Position numbers and translations under genes: made by a program
Shown: piece after piece, positions 34,591-44,597 of the stretch
How the letters are laid out: every line of letters starts with the position of its first letter
How positions within the stretch are numbered: the stretch's first letter is position 1
Assembly (NCBI GenBank): GCA_022495995.1
Contig: JAFEMH010007527.1
Location: forward strand, 22,421 to 86,420
Direction: 5' to 3'
Length of the DNA stretch: 64,000 bases
DNA from: Adenophora triphylla var. japonica
Lineage: Eukaryota > Streptophyta > Magnoliopsida > Asterales > Campanulaceae
Notes under the pieces: model-generated
The model's input: the letters and a program-made list of their open reading frames with translations, nothing else
Database searches by the model: none
What the model was told of the DNA's origin: nothing

Positions 34591-34609
34591 TTCCCGGCAA
34601 TGGAACCAA
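34591..34609 (-). promoter_or_regulatory. primer-binding site of the Retand-like element
   Basis: The minus strand reads TTGGTTCCATTGCCGGGAA, two bases inside the LTR. The same motif occurs in the old copy at 20485-20503 and, as TTGGTTCCATTGTCGAGAAC, in the plus-strand gypsy element at 49372. I cannot name the tRNA with certainty. Confidence 0.75.
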
Positions 34610-34611
34610 AC

Positions 34612-35273
34612 TGATGTTACAGGAAATGTGCTTATCAATCTTCCTCCACGTGGCAGGACTGATCACCTGGCTCCTTGACCTGAAAACAGAACCCACAACT
34701 AGCCGGATGTGTCTCCGGCGAAGGCAGCTTCCGGGCGTGAGAGTAAGATTACCGTTGTTTATAGCTCAAAATGTATAGAATAATGAATTCTGATAACAAA
34801 ATGGCAGTTACCTTTGCACCGTTGGTAGTGATGAAGTATTTATAGGTAATAGTAATGTATTTTTGGTGAGGAGACATGTCCTCCGAGATTATAGCGGCGG
34901 TTACTTGGTCATGGGCACGTGTCTATAACGGTCCCTGATTTGTAGGGATGTAGTTGTGAGCATTGATTGACCAAATAAGCCGGCAAGTGTCAGGTCGTCA
35001 CTTGCTGAGTTAGGTCGAGGTCGCCACTCGTGGAATGGTCGACCTGACTGTCGGGTAGAGCATGGTTCGTACCCGAATTGTAGCATGGATAATGAGGTCG
35101 GACTAAGTTAGGTCGGGACCTGTAAGTCGGACCATGGGCTTAGTCGACTGATGTGTGAGATGGGCCGTGGGCCTTGTTCTGATTGGATTAGTCTCATTGA
35201 GAATGTGGGTGCCAATGTTATCTGTGATTGGGCTTTTCTCGCTTGGCCCAACTCGACACTTTTGGTATGTTCA
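34612..35273 (-). repeat. 5' LTR of the Retand-like element
   Basis: Minus-strand TATA box TATAAATA at 34837-34844 lies midway and would drive gag-pol. Compared with 23116-23774 it has aaggcagcttccggg in place of aagacgctcggg and is otherwise almost identical. Confidence 0.93.
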
Positions 35274-35278
35274 GAAAC

Positions 35279-35825
35279 TTTTCTTTCAGATAACTTTGTT
35301 TTATTATGATTTTTTTTTCAAATTTTTTTTCATAATTCTTCATATTTTTGGAAAAACTAAAATTTTAAAAGTGAATAAACAAAATGTTTATGATTATTTT
35401 CAATTAAAAGATTTCAAAATTACCTAAACTCAAAACGAACATTCACTTTAAGATGGAGGGATTCACTTTAGGACGGAAGGAGGAGTAACTATTTCATTTT
35501 TTTCCCCTCTTAGTGGTGAAGAGTGGTTTGATAATTGTCAAGCCATTTTAATATGACAACATTTTAATAATTAGATATTTTATTTGACCATCTAAAAAGA
35601 GAATTTATCTTTTATTAATGTCACTATTGGCTACCCAATTTAATGGCGTGCACTGTGTTCTACATTTTATCAAATTTTATTCTCTATTCCAAGTGTCCAT
35701 TTATCCGCAATTTTTTTGTGTATATTTATAACTGATTTTTTTTTAAAACTTTAGTTGACTGGTCCTATACTGTTTTTTGTTGACTAGTAGTATTCAATTA
35801 CTTTAATTTTTTTTTTTTTTGATAG
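35279..35825. repeat. Stowaway right half and duplicated intergenic segment copy 1 (right part)
   Basis: The Stowaway MITE ends at 35485 with ggacggaaggaggag followed by TA, completing a 282-bp element when the Retand insertion is ignored. After it the segment matches 47868-48790 and 42640-42800 (for example atggcgtgca, gtccatttatccgcaat). It ends at gatag, where a copia LTR is inserted. Confidence 0.75.
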
Positions 35826-37263
35826 TGTTGGTTCCAAAGGTGGCAATAAGGATGAAAAACAGCTAAAAGGCGAGGGGGTGAATAGCTGTTATAAAATTTT
35901 TCCCCGCTTTTTGAAAACTAAACCTCCTGCTTACAAAACCGCTTGCAGTGTATCAAAATCGCAAGTAGAAATGTAAAATGCACAGCGAAATTTCTTTGAG
36001 TTTATAAGTGAGGTTTAGATGTGCGATTTTGTGTGCGGTTTTACAAAACAGTAAAGTGAGGTTTTGATAAAATTAACTAGAAACACAATTCACAACAATA
36101 GATAACCTATATAAAGATCAAACAGATAAGGACAAAATAATTAGTGATGAACAGCAAGTAAAAATGCAGAAATATAAGAACACAATATTTGGAGTGGTTC
36201 AATCGTAAATGATTTACATCCACTATCAAGATGGTTAGTCTTGGATTTTCTAAAGCTAGATTTTATATTAGAGTATGAGAGAGATTACAAAGTACAAGAA
36301 TCAAACTCAAATTTAAAATCTATTCTATGAAGATCAAATTCTAGACTATAATCAGTGTATCTCAAGTGAATTAATCTATGTAATTAATCAAGTGAGGTGT
36401 GTATGTGATAAATAAGAATCAAGGCTCTTTGAATCTGTATAATATGGAGCTCAAGAAATTTTGATGTTAAAAGCTCAATTTCTGGGCTGAAGATATTTTC
36501 TTGAAGAAAGAAGATGAAAATACAAATGGTTGAATATCTCTGGGAATAGCTTCAATCTTCTATGAACTCACTGTAAAATCAATTTCTCAAACAATCTTCA
36601 AATGTTGAATAATGGGGGTATTTATACCCAAGCACCAAGAAAGTAGCCGTTATGATACAGCTGTGCAAGGACTGTACTAGTGCGGTCTGATTGATCCACG
36701 TGTCCACTTTGTCCCTTTGTTCAGAAGATGTTAGATAAGGCTGATCAGACCTCAACTGTAACTGTATTTAAGGAATGAAGGACATTTGTCACATTTTCAG
36801 AATCTTTGCAGATCCTGTCTGATAGTTAGTCACGTGACAAAAATTTTTGATTGACTTATAATATTGCTGATGTGGATTCCAACAGTCATAAGTGGTCCAA
36901 CTTCAAGTCTTCAATCATTGGATGCGGTTTGGTGAGGATGTAGTTTAAGCAGTGCGATTTCACCAATGAGGTTTCACTGTGGTTTTCAAAGTACGGTTTC
37001 AAGGTAAGAATTCCACATAGCGGTTTGCTGGAGCGGTTTCATACGTGCGGTCTGAAACCTTTTGAATTGAAATCTCATGTCTAATGAGTCTTGTGCCAGT
37101 CTTCAAGCCTAAATAAACATATTCTATAAAATGGACTTATACTAAAAAATTGAAGTCTAAGGCTCATTACATATGGGCCTAAAGCCCAAAAAATCGAGAT
37201 GAGGTTATGGTATCAATCAAATTTAACCTAAAGCTATGAGGGTTAAAGTATGCATACCCAACA
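35826..37263 (-). repeat. copia 3' LTR (1438 bp)
   Basis: Begins TGTTGGTTCC and ends ACCCAACA on the plus strand. Minus-strand TATA box TATAAATA is at 36619-36626. It is followed at 37264-37276 by atctccccctatt, the complement of the polypurine tract AATAGGGGGAGAT. Confidence 0.8.
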
Positions 37264-37559
37264 ATCTCCCCCTATTTGATTGATGTCATTACCTACTATA
37301 ACAAAAGCTAACATTATCCTTGGTAAAAACATGTCCATAAGAATTAACATGATAAGTCATGTCCCAAGTCAATGCACACACTAGCTTAAGTTATACACTA
37401 CAAAAAAAGTCATTATTAGGGACTAGAATTTTTGGGTCGATGGAATTCTCTAGTCCCTATTACCTACTTAATAAGTCAGCCTTACACAATCAAAATTGAT
37501 AGAACGGCAAATTGGGTCTCTAAAAATTAATCAGCTAATAAATGAAATTAAAAAAAAAA

Positions 37560-37991
37560 AAAACCCAAAACCTCCCTACTCTTACGCCCACTTTCACCTC
37601 TCCCGCACCTTCCCTCTACATCCCTCTCTAATCGTTTTCTAGGTTTAATTGCCGTTCTCTGCAATCGTCGTGTGACTATTTCACTCAACCCTAGCATTTC
37701 CTCTTTCCCTCTCTTTGAAATCGCCAACAATGTCTTCCCGGAGGCTCTTAGCCTCTCTCCTCCGAGCTCCACTTCGTCGTCCTCCATCTAGATACCCATT
37801 CACAAACCCTAGAAACCCCTCCCGATCCTCCAACACCCCTTCTCCTGCTGGCTACTTCCTCAACTGCGCCATCAACTATGCTACCTCTGCCGTTGCCGCC
37901 GCCACCACACCTTCCTCTTCTCCCATTGGTCCTCTTAAAGGAACCGCTGGTAAGATTACCGATGAGTTCACCGGTGCTGGCTCAATTTTGT
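37560..37991 (+). pseudogene. captured first exon of mitochondrial ATP synthase subunit beta
   Basis: A CT-rich leader (37560-37729) is followed by ATG at 37730: MSSRRLLASLLRAPLRRPPS, then AGYFLNCAINYATSA and GKITDEFTGAGSI. This matches the presequence and start of plant F1-ATPase beta (ATP2 type), which carries a mitochondrial targeting peptide. The frame stops at a TGA right after GSI, where the parent gene would continue as GxVCQVIG; sequence beyond looks like the first intron. Only the targeting region and leader were captured, perhaps with the promoter side. Confidence 0.85.
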
Positions 37992-38368
37992 GATTTTTTC
38001 TTGCTCTTATATATAATTTCATTGGATTGATCCGTTCTGAGCTAATTTCTTTATCTGTGTATGAATTTGCCTGATTAAATTTGAATTGGTTAGTTTTTTT
38101 TTTATTTATTTAGTTCAATATTGTATTCATGCTTGTATTTTACTTCTTTGGTTGCCAATAAATGGGGAATGATTAATTTCTTGTTTGAATTTATTTTTAA
38201 TTTACCCATTTCATCTGTTGGATTTAGCTTAATTTGGTTGGGTTTAGATGTTCAAATTTAGGGTCGGTAATTGGTTTTATAACTATTAAGTGTCTTTTTA
38301 TTAGTTCTTGTGATTTGTTTAGGCAGCTGGTGTGCTAATATATGTAAAAAAAAACTTATGGGTTATAC

Positions 38369-38610
38369 GAATTTGATAGTATTGACTTCAGATAGAGCTG
38401 TACACGGTGAAAAAGCACATATATGAAGATTATTACTTTAGGGCTATTAAAGCAAGATGTATGGATAGATTTTACGATCGGGGTTATTACGAATTTGATA
38501 GTATTGACTTCAGATAGAGCTGTACACGGTGAAAAAGCACATATATGAAGATAATTACTTTAGGGCTATTAAAGCAAGATGTATGGATAGATTTTACGAT
38601 CGGGGTTACT
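38369..38610. repeat. 120-bp tandem duplication inside the CACTA element
   Basis: The stretch from acgaatttgatagtattgac to tttacgatcggggtta occurs twice in a row with one or two changes. Confidence 0.9.
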
Positions 38611-39025
38611 GAATTTAGATGCTAATATTGACTACTGTCACCGTTTCGTAAAACAATGCTGGGATACTCATTTTGGATGATATTATAATGCCTGATGCCA
38701 ACATTGATTATCTAGTACATCTGTTCATGTTAATTGAGATTTGATTGGGGTAAAGGGACATATTTTGAGTCTTCACTTTCTAGGCAAGTTCGTCTGATTC
38801 AATCTACCAATGTAATACCAGTAGCATATTGCTTGGCAAATGATTTGTGAAGATAACAAGAAGCAATTTGGTGGGTCCCTTTAGTTAGTGGATTTGATTC
38901 GTGCATTTTCCCTAACTTGGCATGTTGATAAACTTCAAATTTGGTTAAAATTTGCGTCTTTAAGTCTGCTAATATTGTTTTAACTTATTATTATTATTAT
39001 TTTCACGATGACATATGAGAATTCG

Positions 39026-39085
39026 CGTTAGCCGACCCCAAATTCTTTTGGGACTAAAACTTTGTTGTTGTTGTTGTTTTGTTCT
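39026..39085 (+). mobile_element. SINE/LINE-type 3' tail
   Basis: gccgaccccaaattcttttg, then gggactaaaactttg and (ttg)n resemble the shared 3' end of plant TS/Au SINEs and partner LINEs. Only the tail is visible. Confidence 0.5.
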
Positions 39086-39177
39086 TTATTCTTTGTTGTT
39101 GTTGTGCGAGTATGGAGTGTGGACCACACGAATATTAGCGCTGTTCACTCATATTCTTTTGTTATTTTCTGATGCAG

Positions 39178-39274
39178 AACCGCCCTTCTAGTGGTTTCAA
39201 CAGCCCATATTTTACAACAAATTCTGGTGCACCAGTGTGGAACAACAACTCATCATTAACTGTTGGAACCAGAG
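39178..39274 (+). pseudogene. captured catalase exon (N-terminal)
   Basis: It encodes [20 protein letters not shown] and [13 protein letters not shown], the conserved start of plant catalase. It is bounded by an acceptor (ctgatgcag) and a donor (agag|gtactt), the exon limits expected for the gene, so genomic DNA rather than cDNA was captured. The parent enzyme breaks down hydrogen peroxide in peroxisomes. The next exons are absent here. Confidence 0.85.
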
Positions 39275-39635
39275 GTACTTCAGTTAACTTATTGATTGTT
39301 GAACAATTGAGGTTTCTTGTTACAGATGTAAATTGTTTTCCATATGTGTGCTAATGCAATGTTCTTAGAGACTTAATTGGATCTCAGTTGTATGAGCTTC
39401 AGTTCAGCCCTATTGAGCCTTCATAGTCTTCAGTTTTTATTTCATTGATTTTTCTTCTGTTGCTAAGCAATTTGGTATGTTATGGTTTCCTAAGTGGGCT
39501 TTTGTTTTACTTATATTTTGATATCTATGACTTTTAGAATATATAGGAGATTGTCTTTGAATTTCACTGAAGGGAGTTGTGCAGGGAATTTACCTTTTAA
39601 CCCCCCTCCTCATCATTTCAATTCCATGATTTTAG

Positions 39636-39940
39636 GGCGACGACTATGGGGATATTGCTTTAGCAGAGAGGAAGAAGTAGTTAGCTATGTTGCAGAGATG
39701 CTGTTGTTAATTGCAGGATCCCATTTTTTGGATGGCATCCAATCTATTCTTTCAGGTAGTAAACACAAATATCCTTATTTATCATAGTAACTTTGGATTT
39801 TTTTTTCTTCTGACTGAGCCCGACGTGAACTATTAGGAGCTGTTAGAGGATGTGGCAGGCAAAAGATTGGAGCAATTGTCAATTTGGGAGCTTATTACCT
39901 TATTGGCATGCCTACTGCTGTATTATTAGCTTTCATATTT
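39636..39940 (+). pseudogene. captured MATE-family transporter exons
   Basis: Exon 39636-39755 encodes RRLWGYCFSREEEVVSYVAE and FLDGIQSILSG. After an 81-bp intron with GT/AG limits, exon 39837-39940 encodes [20 protein letters not shown] and [12 protein letters not shown]. The pattern fits the late transmembrane helices of plant DTX/MATE efflux carriers. The frame ends abruptly at 39940, where a segment duplicated from 39485-39570 begins. Confidence 0.8.
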
Positions 39941-40013
39941 CCTAAGTGGGCTTTTGTTTTACTTATATTTTGATATCTATGAATTTTAGAATACATAGGA
40001 GATTGTCTTTTGA

Positions 40014-40482
40014 ATTTCACCATCCCGAGAGTTTACACATGTTCACTTTCTTATTTGACGATGTGGGTATCCCTCAAGATTACAGGCACATGGAGGGGTC
40101 CGGCGTTAATACCTATTCACTAATTAACAAAGCCGGAAAAGCACACTTGGTCAAGTTTCACTGGAAACCTACCTATGGAGTCAAATGTCTCTCTGATGAA
40201 GAAGCTATCAGAGTTGGAGGATCGAACCATAGCCATGCTACTCGAGATCTTTACGATTCGATTGCAGCAGGCAACTTTCCCGAGTGGAAACTTTTTATAC
40301 AGATTATTGATACTGATCATGAGGTCAGGTTTGACTTTGACCCGCTTGATGTTACAAAAACCTGGCCTGAAGATATTATTCCGCTGCAACCGGTTGGAAG
40401 AATGGTCTTGAACAAGAACATTAATAACTTTTTTGCTGAAAATGAGCAGCTTGCATTTTGCCCTGCTATTATTGTACCTGGA
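40014..40482 (+). pseudogene. captured catalase fragment (central/C-terminal)
   Basis: It encodes [74 protein letters not shown] and [18 protein letters not shown], about 155 residues of catalase without stops. It ends in an unrelated YSSKHL tail and stop. It belongs to the same gene family as 39178-39274 but the two are separated by MATE sequence, so capture was stepwise or rearranged. Confidence 0.9.
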
Positions 40483-40507
40483 TACTCTAGTAAACATCTT
40501 TAGCTTA

Positions 40508-40642
40508 AGATGCACCTGATTTTGAAGCTAAAGTTACAAAGCTTAGAGAATTGGGGTTTGGAAGAGAAGCAGTTGTACAAGCTCTCAAGTTTTTTTTGAT
40601 GGTAATGAAGAAGCAGCAGCTGGGTATCTTTTCGGCGGCTAG
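40508..40642 (+). pseudogene. captured UBA domain, DDI1-like C-terminus
   Basis: It encodes FEAKVTKLRELGFGREAVVQ, then ALKFF, a one-base shift in a T run, and DGNEEAAAGYLFGG with stop at 40640-40642. This is the ubiquitin-associated domain and natural C-terminus of a plant DDI1-type shuttle protein; RAD23-like proteins are an alternative. It could supply a polyadenylation end for a chimeric transcript. Confidence 0.75.
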
Positions 40643-40849
40643 ATAGATATAGTTAATTTCCCTTCTTTTTGGTCATAAGATTATCTCTTTATTTTGTGTA
40701 ACTTCAAATGTGTACAATAATACATTTATTTAGCTGGTCAATGCTCTTATATGAAAGAGTTAGTTGATGAACATTCGTTTCATTTTTATACGAATGGAGT
40801 AGTTAATATTGATGGTTAAGATTTAGGTATTTTGGGATACAAGCTTGTT

Positions 40850-41246
40850 TGGGTCGTTGAAAGCCGACCTTAAATCTTTCCCTCCAAAATTATATTTTGG
40901 TGCAAAATTACATTAGGGTCGGCGACGTATGTCCCTAATAATTTTTCGGGAAAAAAATAAATTGGCGCTAAATTAATATTAGGGTCGGCAAGTCCGACCC
41001 TATTAACTCGTCCCAAAAAAAAATTGGCTCCAAAAATATTCCCGCTAAATTACTTTTAAGGACCAAAGCATGCCGTCTTTAATACATTATTAGGGACGGT
41101 GACGGGGGTCCCAAAGTTTTAGAGTCGCCTGTTATTCCGGACCCCAAAGTCCCGTCCTTAAGGCCGACCTTAAAACTATTAGGGACGGCAAATCGACTTT
41201 TAGGGACGGTGACGGGCCGACCCTAATGATGACTTTTCTTGTAGTG
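40850..41246. repeat. CACTA right subterminal repeats
   Basis: Short motifs agggtcgg, agggacggtgacgg and their inverses occur about ten times in both orientations. The left end has only a few (37414-37465). These are the expected transposase-binding regions of CACTA elements. Confidence 0.8.
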
Positions 41247-41607
41247 ATAGATTTCTATACTATTGATAGATAAATAACTTACAAGTTGAAAATATAGAAA
41301 TGCATTCGGTGCATACATAAAAAATATGAGTTTTAGTTTAAGTATGCGGTTTAAACTGAATGTTTAAACTTCAATTCAAAAATATGATTTTTAAGTTAAG
41401 AATATTTGAATAAGTTTTAAAATCAATGCGGTTTCATTGTTCTACAAACAAGCGATTTGAATGAACAAGGTTTGAATTCAATCAGTGATGCATTTTTCAT
41501 TACTACCTTTGAGGTTTACAGATTACAAGGTAGGAAAGTAAAATACAACATAGAAAAAATAAAGGAAAATGTTAAGAAAAAAGATTACAGAATTTGCGAT
41601 TTAAGTG

Positions 41608-42347
41608 CTAAGGAGGTCCATTCAATTCATGATCTGGTACAAGCAGTTGGGGAGGATTGAAAGCTGAATTTTCTGCTCTAAGAGTCCTTTTCAATCTCCT
41701 GACCTCTTCTGTTGTCCTTTGTTGTGTGGTCTCCAAGTTGTTGATGGCATTGGATGCGGTTTGAAGCCTGAGGTTTGTGGAGCCAACTGCTCTGCCGTTT
41801 CCTTGAGTCTGCTCAATCAGCTGATCAATTTGATTATGAAATGAAGAGTTGAGGGAATTGAAGAAAGTGTGGATTGACTCTTGAATTGCTTTAGTTTGTG
41901 CGGTTATGGACTGTTGGAGGTTTGGCTTTATCTCATTAATGCTCCCCCTCAAGGAGTTATCCATCTCTTGGATTTTGATGCTGATTTTGTTGTTGAATCC
42001 TTCCTTGAGATTTTTCAGCCTATCATTCATTTCATCAGTTAGACTGGATAACTTAACAGTTAGACCATCTCCAATCACATCCATTTTCATCTTGAGCTCC
42101 TCCCTTAGAATTTCAACTTCATTTTGAATGTTTGCTTGCATGGAATCCAGCACATATCTAATATCAGAATCTGACTGCGGTCTTGAGTTAAGGGTTTCAA
42201 GTAATTCTGTCTTGATCTTCCCAAGATTAGTATCTAAGGTTTGACAGAATAGTTTAGCAACTTGATTGAGCATCACCTGAGATTTTCTCTGAAAATCTTC
42301 TCTGAAAATCACATCATTTAGAGCCTGATTAACTCCATCAGTTTGTG
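41608..42347 (-). CDS. coiled-coil ORF of the truncated copia element
   Basis: A 234-codon frame starts at the ATG at 42312, and the same frame stays open upstream to the junction at about 42347, so the true N-terminus is lost. The protein is rich in Gln, Asn, Leu and Lys with heptad-like spacing (ELLETLNSRPQSDSDIRYVL, RTTEEVRRLKRTLRAE). No signal peptide or membrane helix is visible in the remaining part. It lies between the missing pol and the 3' LTR, where Sireviruses carry an extra env-like ORF. An alternative is a gag-like or host-derived coiled coil. Confidence 0.5.
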
Positions 42348-43690
42348 CCTGTTGGATGTGGGACCAGCCCGTTGGGTCTGACCCACTTCTTTTATTTCGT
42401 TTAGACCGTCAAATTATGTGATGACGTAATATTTAAAGCCACTATCACTTTTTCAAAAATATACTTTTACTTATTATTACTTCTTAAAAATGATCCTTTT
42501 TTATTTTACTTATTATTTGTACCCTTCAAAGTGGGAACATGATTAGTTTATTATTTACAAGTCAAATGCAATATCACTATCAGCAAAAAAAAATTCCTCC
42601 TATTTGTTAACGCAATACAATATTTCACTATTGGCTACCCAATTTGTCTTTTTATTTGACCATCTAAAAAGAGAATTTGTCTTCTATTAATGTCACTATT
42701 GGCTACCAAATTTAATGGCGTGCATTGTGTTCTACATTTTATCAAATTTTATTCTCTATTCCAAGTGTCCATTTATCCGCAATTTTTGTGTACATATTTT
42801 TGATCGTTCAAAATTGTCTCATTTAAAATTACAATGAAACTCATTTTTGCACTCACAAGAACTTTTCACTTACTTTTTATTATCATATTTGTTTTTCGTA
42901 CCTCACTTTTTATACTTACAACAACTATTTTACTAACAATATTTTTAATTTTCGAGTCCAATTCAGATGTTAAAATTTTAGAAAAAATCAGTTTTTCCAA
43001 GTAATTTGGAAAAATTAGTTTTTTTTTAATGCACGGTGACATTTTCATAAGTAACTTTAACTTTTTTAAAAATGCACGGTGACATTTTTGTAAATAACGA
43101 AAGTTTTTTTTTTTAAATGATGATGTGGCATTTTTGTAAATAATCGAAACTTATTAACACTTCTGACATTTTTTATAACTAAAACTGACACTTTTTATAA
43201 CTAAAACTGTCACTTTTTTAACAATAAAACTGTTGCACTAAGTAACAATAATACTTGTAATAGAAAATAACAACTGACATAGTTTTACACTAGAACTGAT
43301 ACTGAAAAACACTATTACTGTTTTTGAAAAATTGTCAGTTATTATAAAAATATCATCGCACATTTAAAAAAAAAATTAGTTAGTTACAAAAATAGCAGCG
43401 TTTATTTTTAAAATTAGTTTTCTTATGTGTTTGAAGAAACTAATTTTTATAAGAGTTACTCAATTCAAACGGTGTAATTTCAACGTGACGCAGCTAGTGA
43501 TATATTTGGTCTTACATCTTTAAACTTTATTTGACTGTTATTTGATGACCAGTAGTATTCAATTATTTTACTTTTTTATTTTTTGACAGCATTATTTTAC
43601 TTGTTGTTAATGGACTAAAATATCTTAATTAATGATGTCATTAGTGTAACTTGTCATAATCTTCTGGCTCTCCAATTATTCTGGTGAATG
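42348..43690. repeat. duplicated intergenic segment, copy 2
   Basis: It starts tgttggatgtgggaccagcc and follows copy 1 closely to about 42600, lacks the Stowaway MITE region, then resumes the match to about 42860 and again near 43505-43600 (ccagtagtattcaatta). No gene is seen. The AT-rich middle (42860-43500) has repeated cactttt/ctgacattt motifs. Confidence 0.65.

Positions 43691-43722
<32 letters not shown>
43690..43722. repeat. AT microsatellite
   Basis: (AT)n of about 16 units. Confidence 0.95.
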
Positions 43723-43726
<4 letters not shown>

Positions 43727-43811
43727 TTTTGTTAATCGAAAAGGGCGTTATTTGCTCAAAATAACTGAAATAGGTTGAGAATTATAAGGCTACAAACTCC
43801 TTATTATATAT

Positions 43812-44398
43812 CTTTTCATCTTTGACTATTGAACAAAATCAAAAGACACACAAATTGAATTGACTTTAATCTTTTTTATTTATCTACACTAAGTTAATGG
43901 TAGTTTTTTATTTTGCATCACTCACAGCAACAATAGAAAAGATAAAACAACATTCAAGATATCCTTAGCGGTGTAAAATCGTAACCGTAGCTTTGAGAAT
44001 ATCGGTCTTCCATGTTATCATACATTTTCATCATCTAATCTTCCACCTAAACATTTTTTTCCAAACGAAAAAATGAACGTCGTTGCTATCGAAAGCATAT
44101 ATACGATATAAGGAATAAAAAATGTTTCGGTGAACAAAAGGAAAAAAAAAATTAAATAGGTTGAGTACTAATAAAAGGGCTATTAACTTCATGTTATCAT
44201 TCATTTTCATCTTTGATTAATGAAAAAAAATCATACACAATTAAGGTTGACATTAACCTTTTTATTTATCTACACAATAAGCTAATGATAGCTTTTTATT
44301 TTGCATCACTTGCGGCAACAATAGAAAATATAAAACAAAATTCAAAGTATTCTTAATAGTGTAAAATCGTAACCGTAGCTTTGAGAATATCGGTCAAG
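43812..44398. repeat. direct duplication of a dirigent gene 3' end
   Basis: Two copies (about 43812-44008 and 44204-44398) share tttatttatctacac, tttttattttgcatcac and gtgtaaaatcgtaaccgtag. The second continues into the dirigent coding frame; the first contains only its last 14 codons (TDILKATVTILH). Confidence 0.8.
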
Positions 44399-44597
44399 TT
44401 GGTCTTATGGTCACGTGTAATGCTAGTAAATAGTGCAGATCCTCGAGCCAATCGAAAAACTCCTAATCCTCCAATCACAGTAAGTTCCCGAGAATCTGGA
44501 GTCGTGGGACCATACCCAAATATAGTAAAAGAGTTTTCCTTATACTTTTCAGCTTGCAACACAATATTGAGAGACGTTAATAGGCTAAAGCTGTTCG

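Larger units (their letters stand above)
23116..35273 (-). mobile_element. complete Retand-like Ty3/gypsy element (12,158 bp)
   Basis: It is bounded by 5-bp target duplications gaaac at 23111-23115 and 35274-35278. It has LTRs of 659 and 662 bp, PBS beside the right LTR, a purine-rich tract beside the left LTR, gag-pol on the minus strand with two RNase H domains (Tat hallmark), and an antisense ORF plus tandem repeats between pol and the 3' LTR (Retand hallmark). By eye the LTRs differ by one substitution (gactag/aactag) and one short complex change near 23224/34720, so the insertion is recent. Confidence 0.92.
37396..41246. mobile_element. gene-capturing CACTA transposon (Pack-CACTA, 3851 bp)
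   Basis: Left end CACTACAAAAAAAGTCATTA (37396); the right end inverted reads CACTACAAGAAAAGTCATCA, about 28 bp of TIR with three mismatches. The target duplication is ata (37393-37395 and 41247-41249), the 3-bp size typical of CACTA. Right subterminal sequence has repeated attagggtcgg/attagggacgg motifs. There is no transposase. The interior carries fragments of at least four unrelated host genes, so it moved, if at all, with transposase supplied in trans. Confidence 0.9.
35826..42347 (-). mobile_element. truncated Ty1/copia element, possibly Sirevirus-like
   Basis: On the minus strand it keeps only the 3' LTR (37263-35826), the purine tract and a downstream-of-pol region with a coiled-coil ORF. 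Pol and the 5' LTR are missing; at about 42347 it joins duplicated intergenic segment copy 2. A CACTA element sits inside it at 37396-41246. The long LTR, TGTTGG/CCAACA ends and the extra coiled-coil ORF recall Sirevirus (Maximus/SIRE), but no pol is present to confirm this. Confidence 0.6.
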
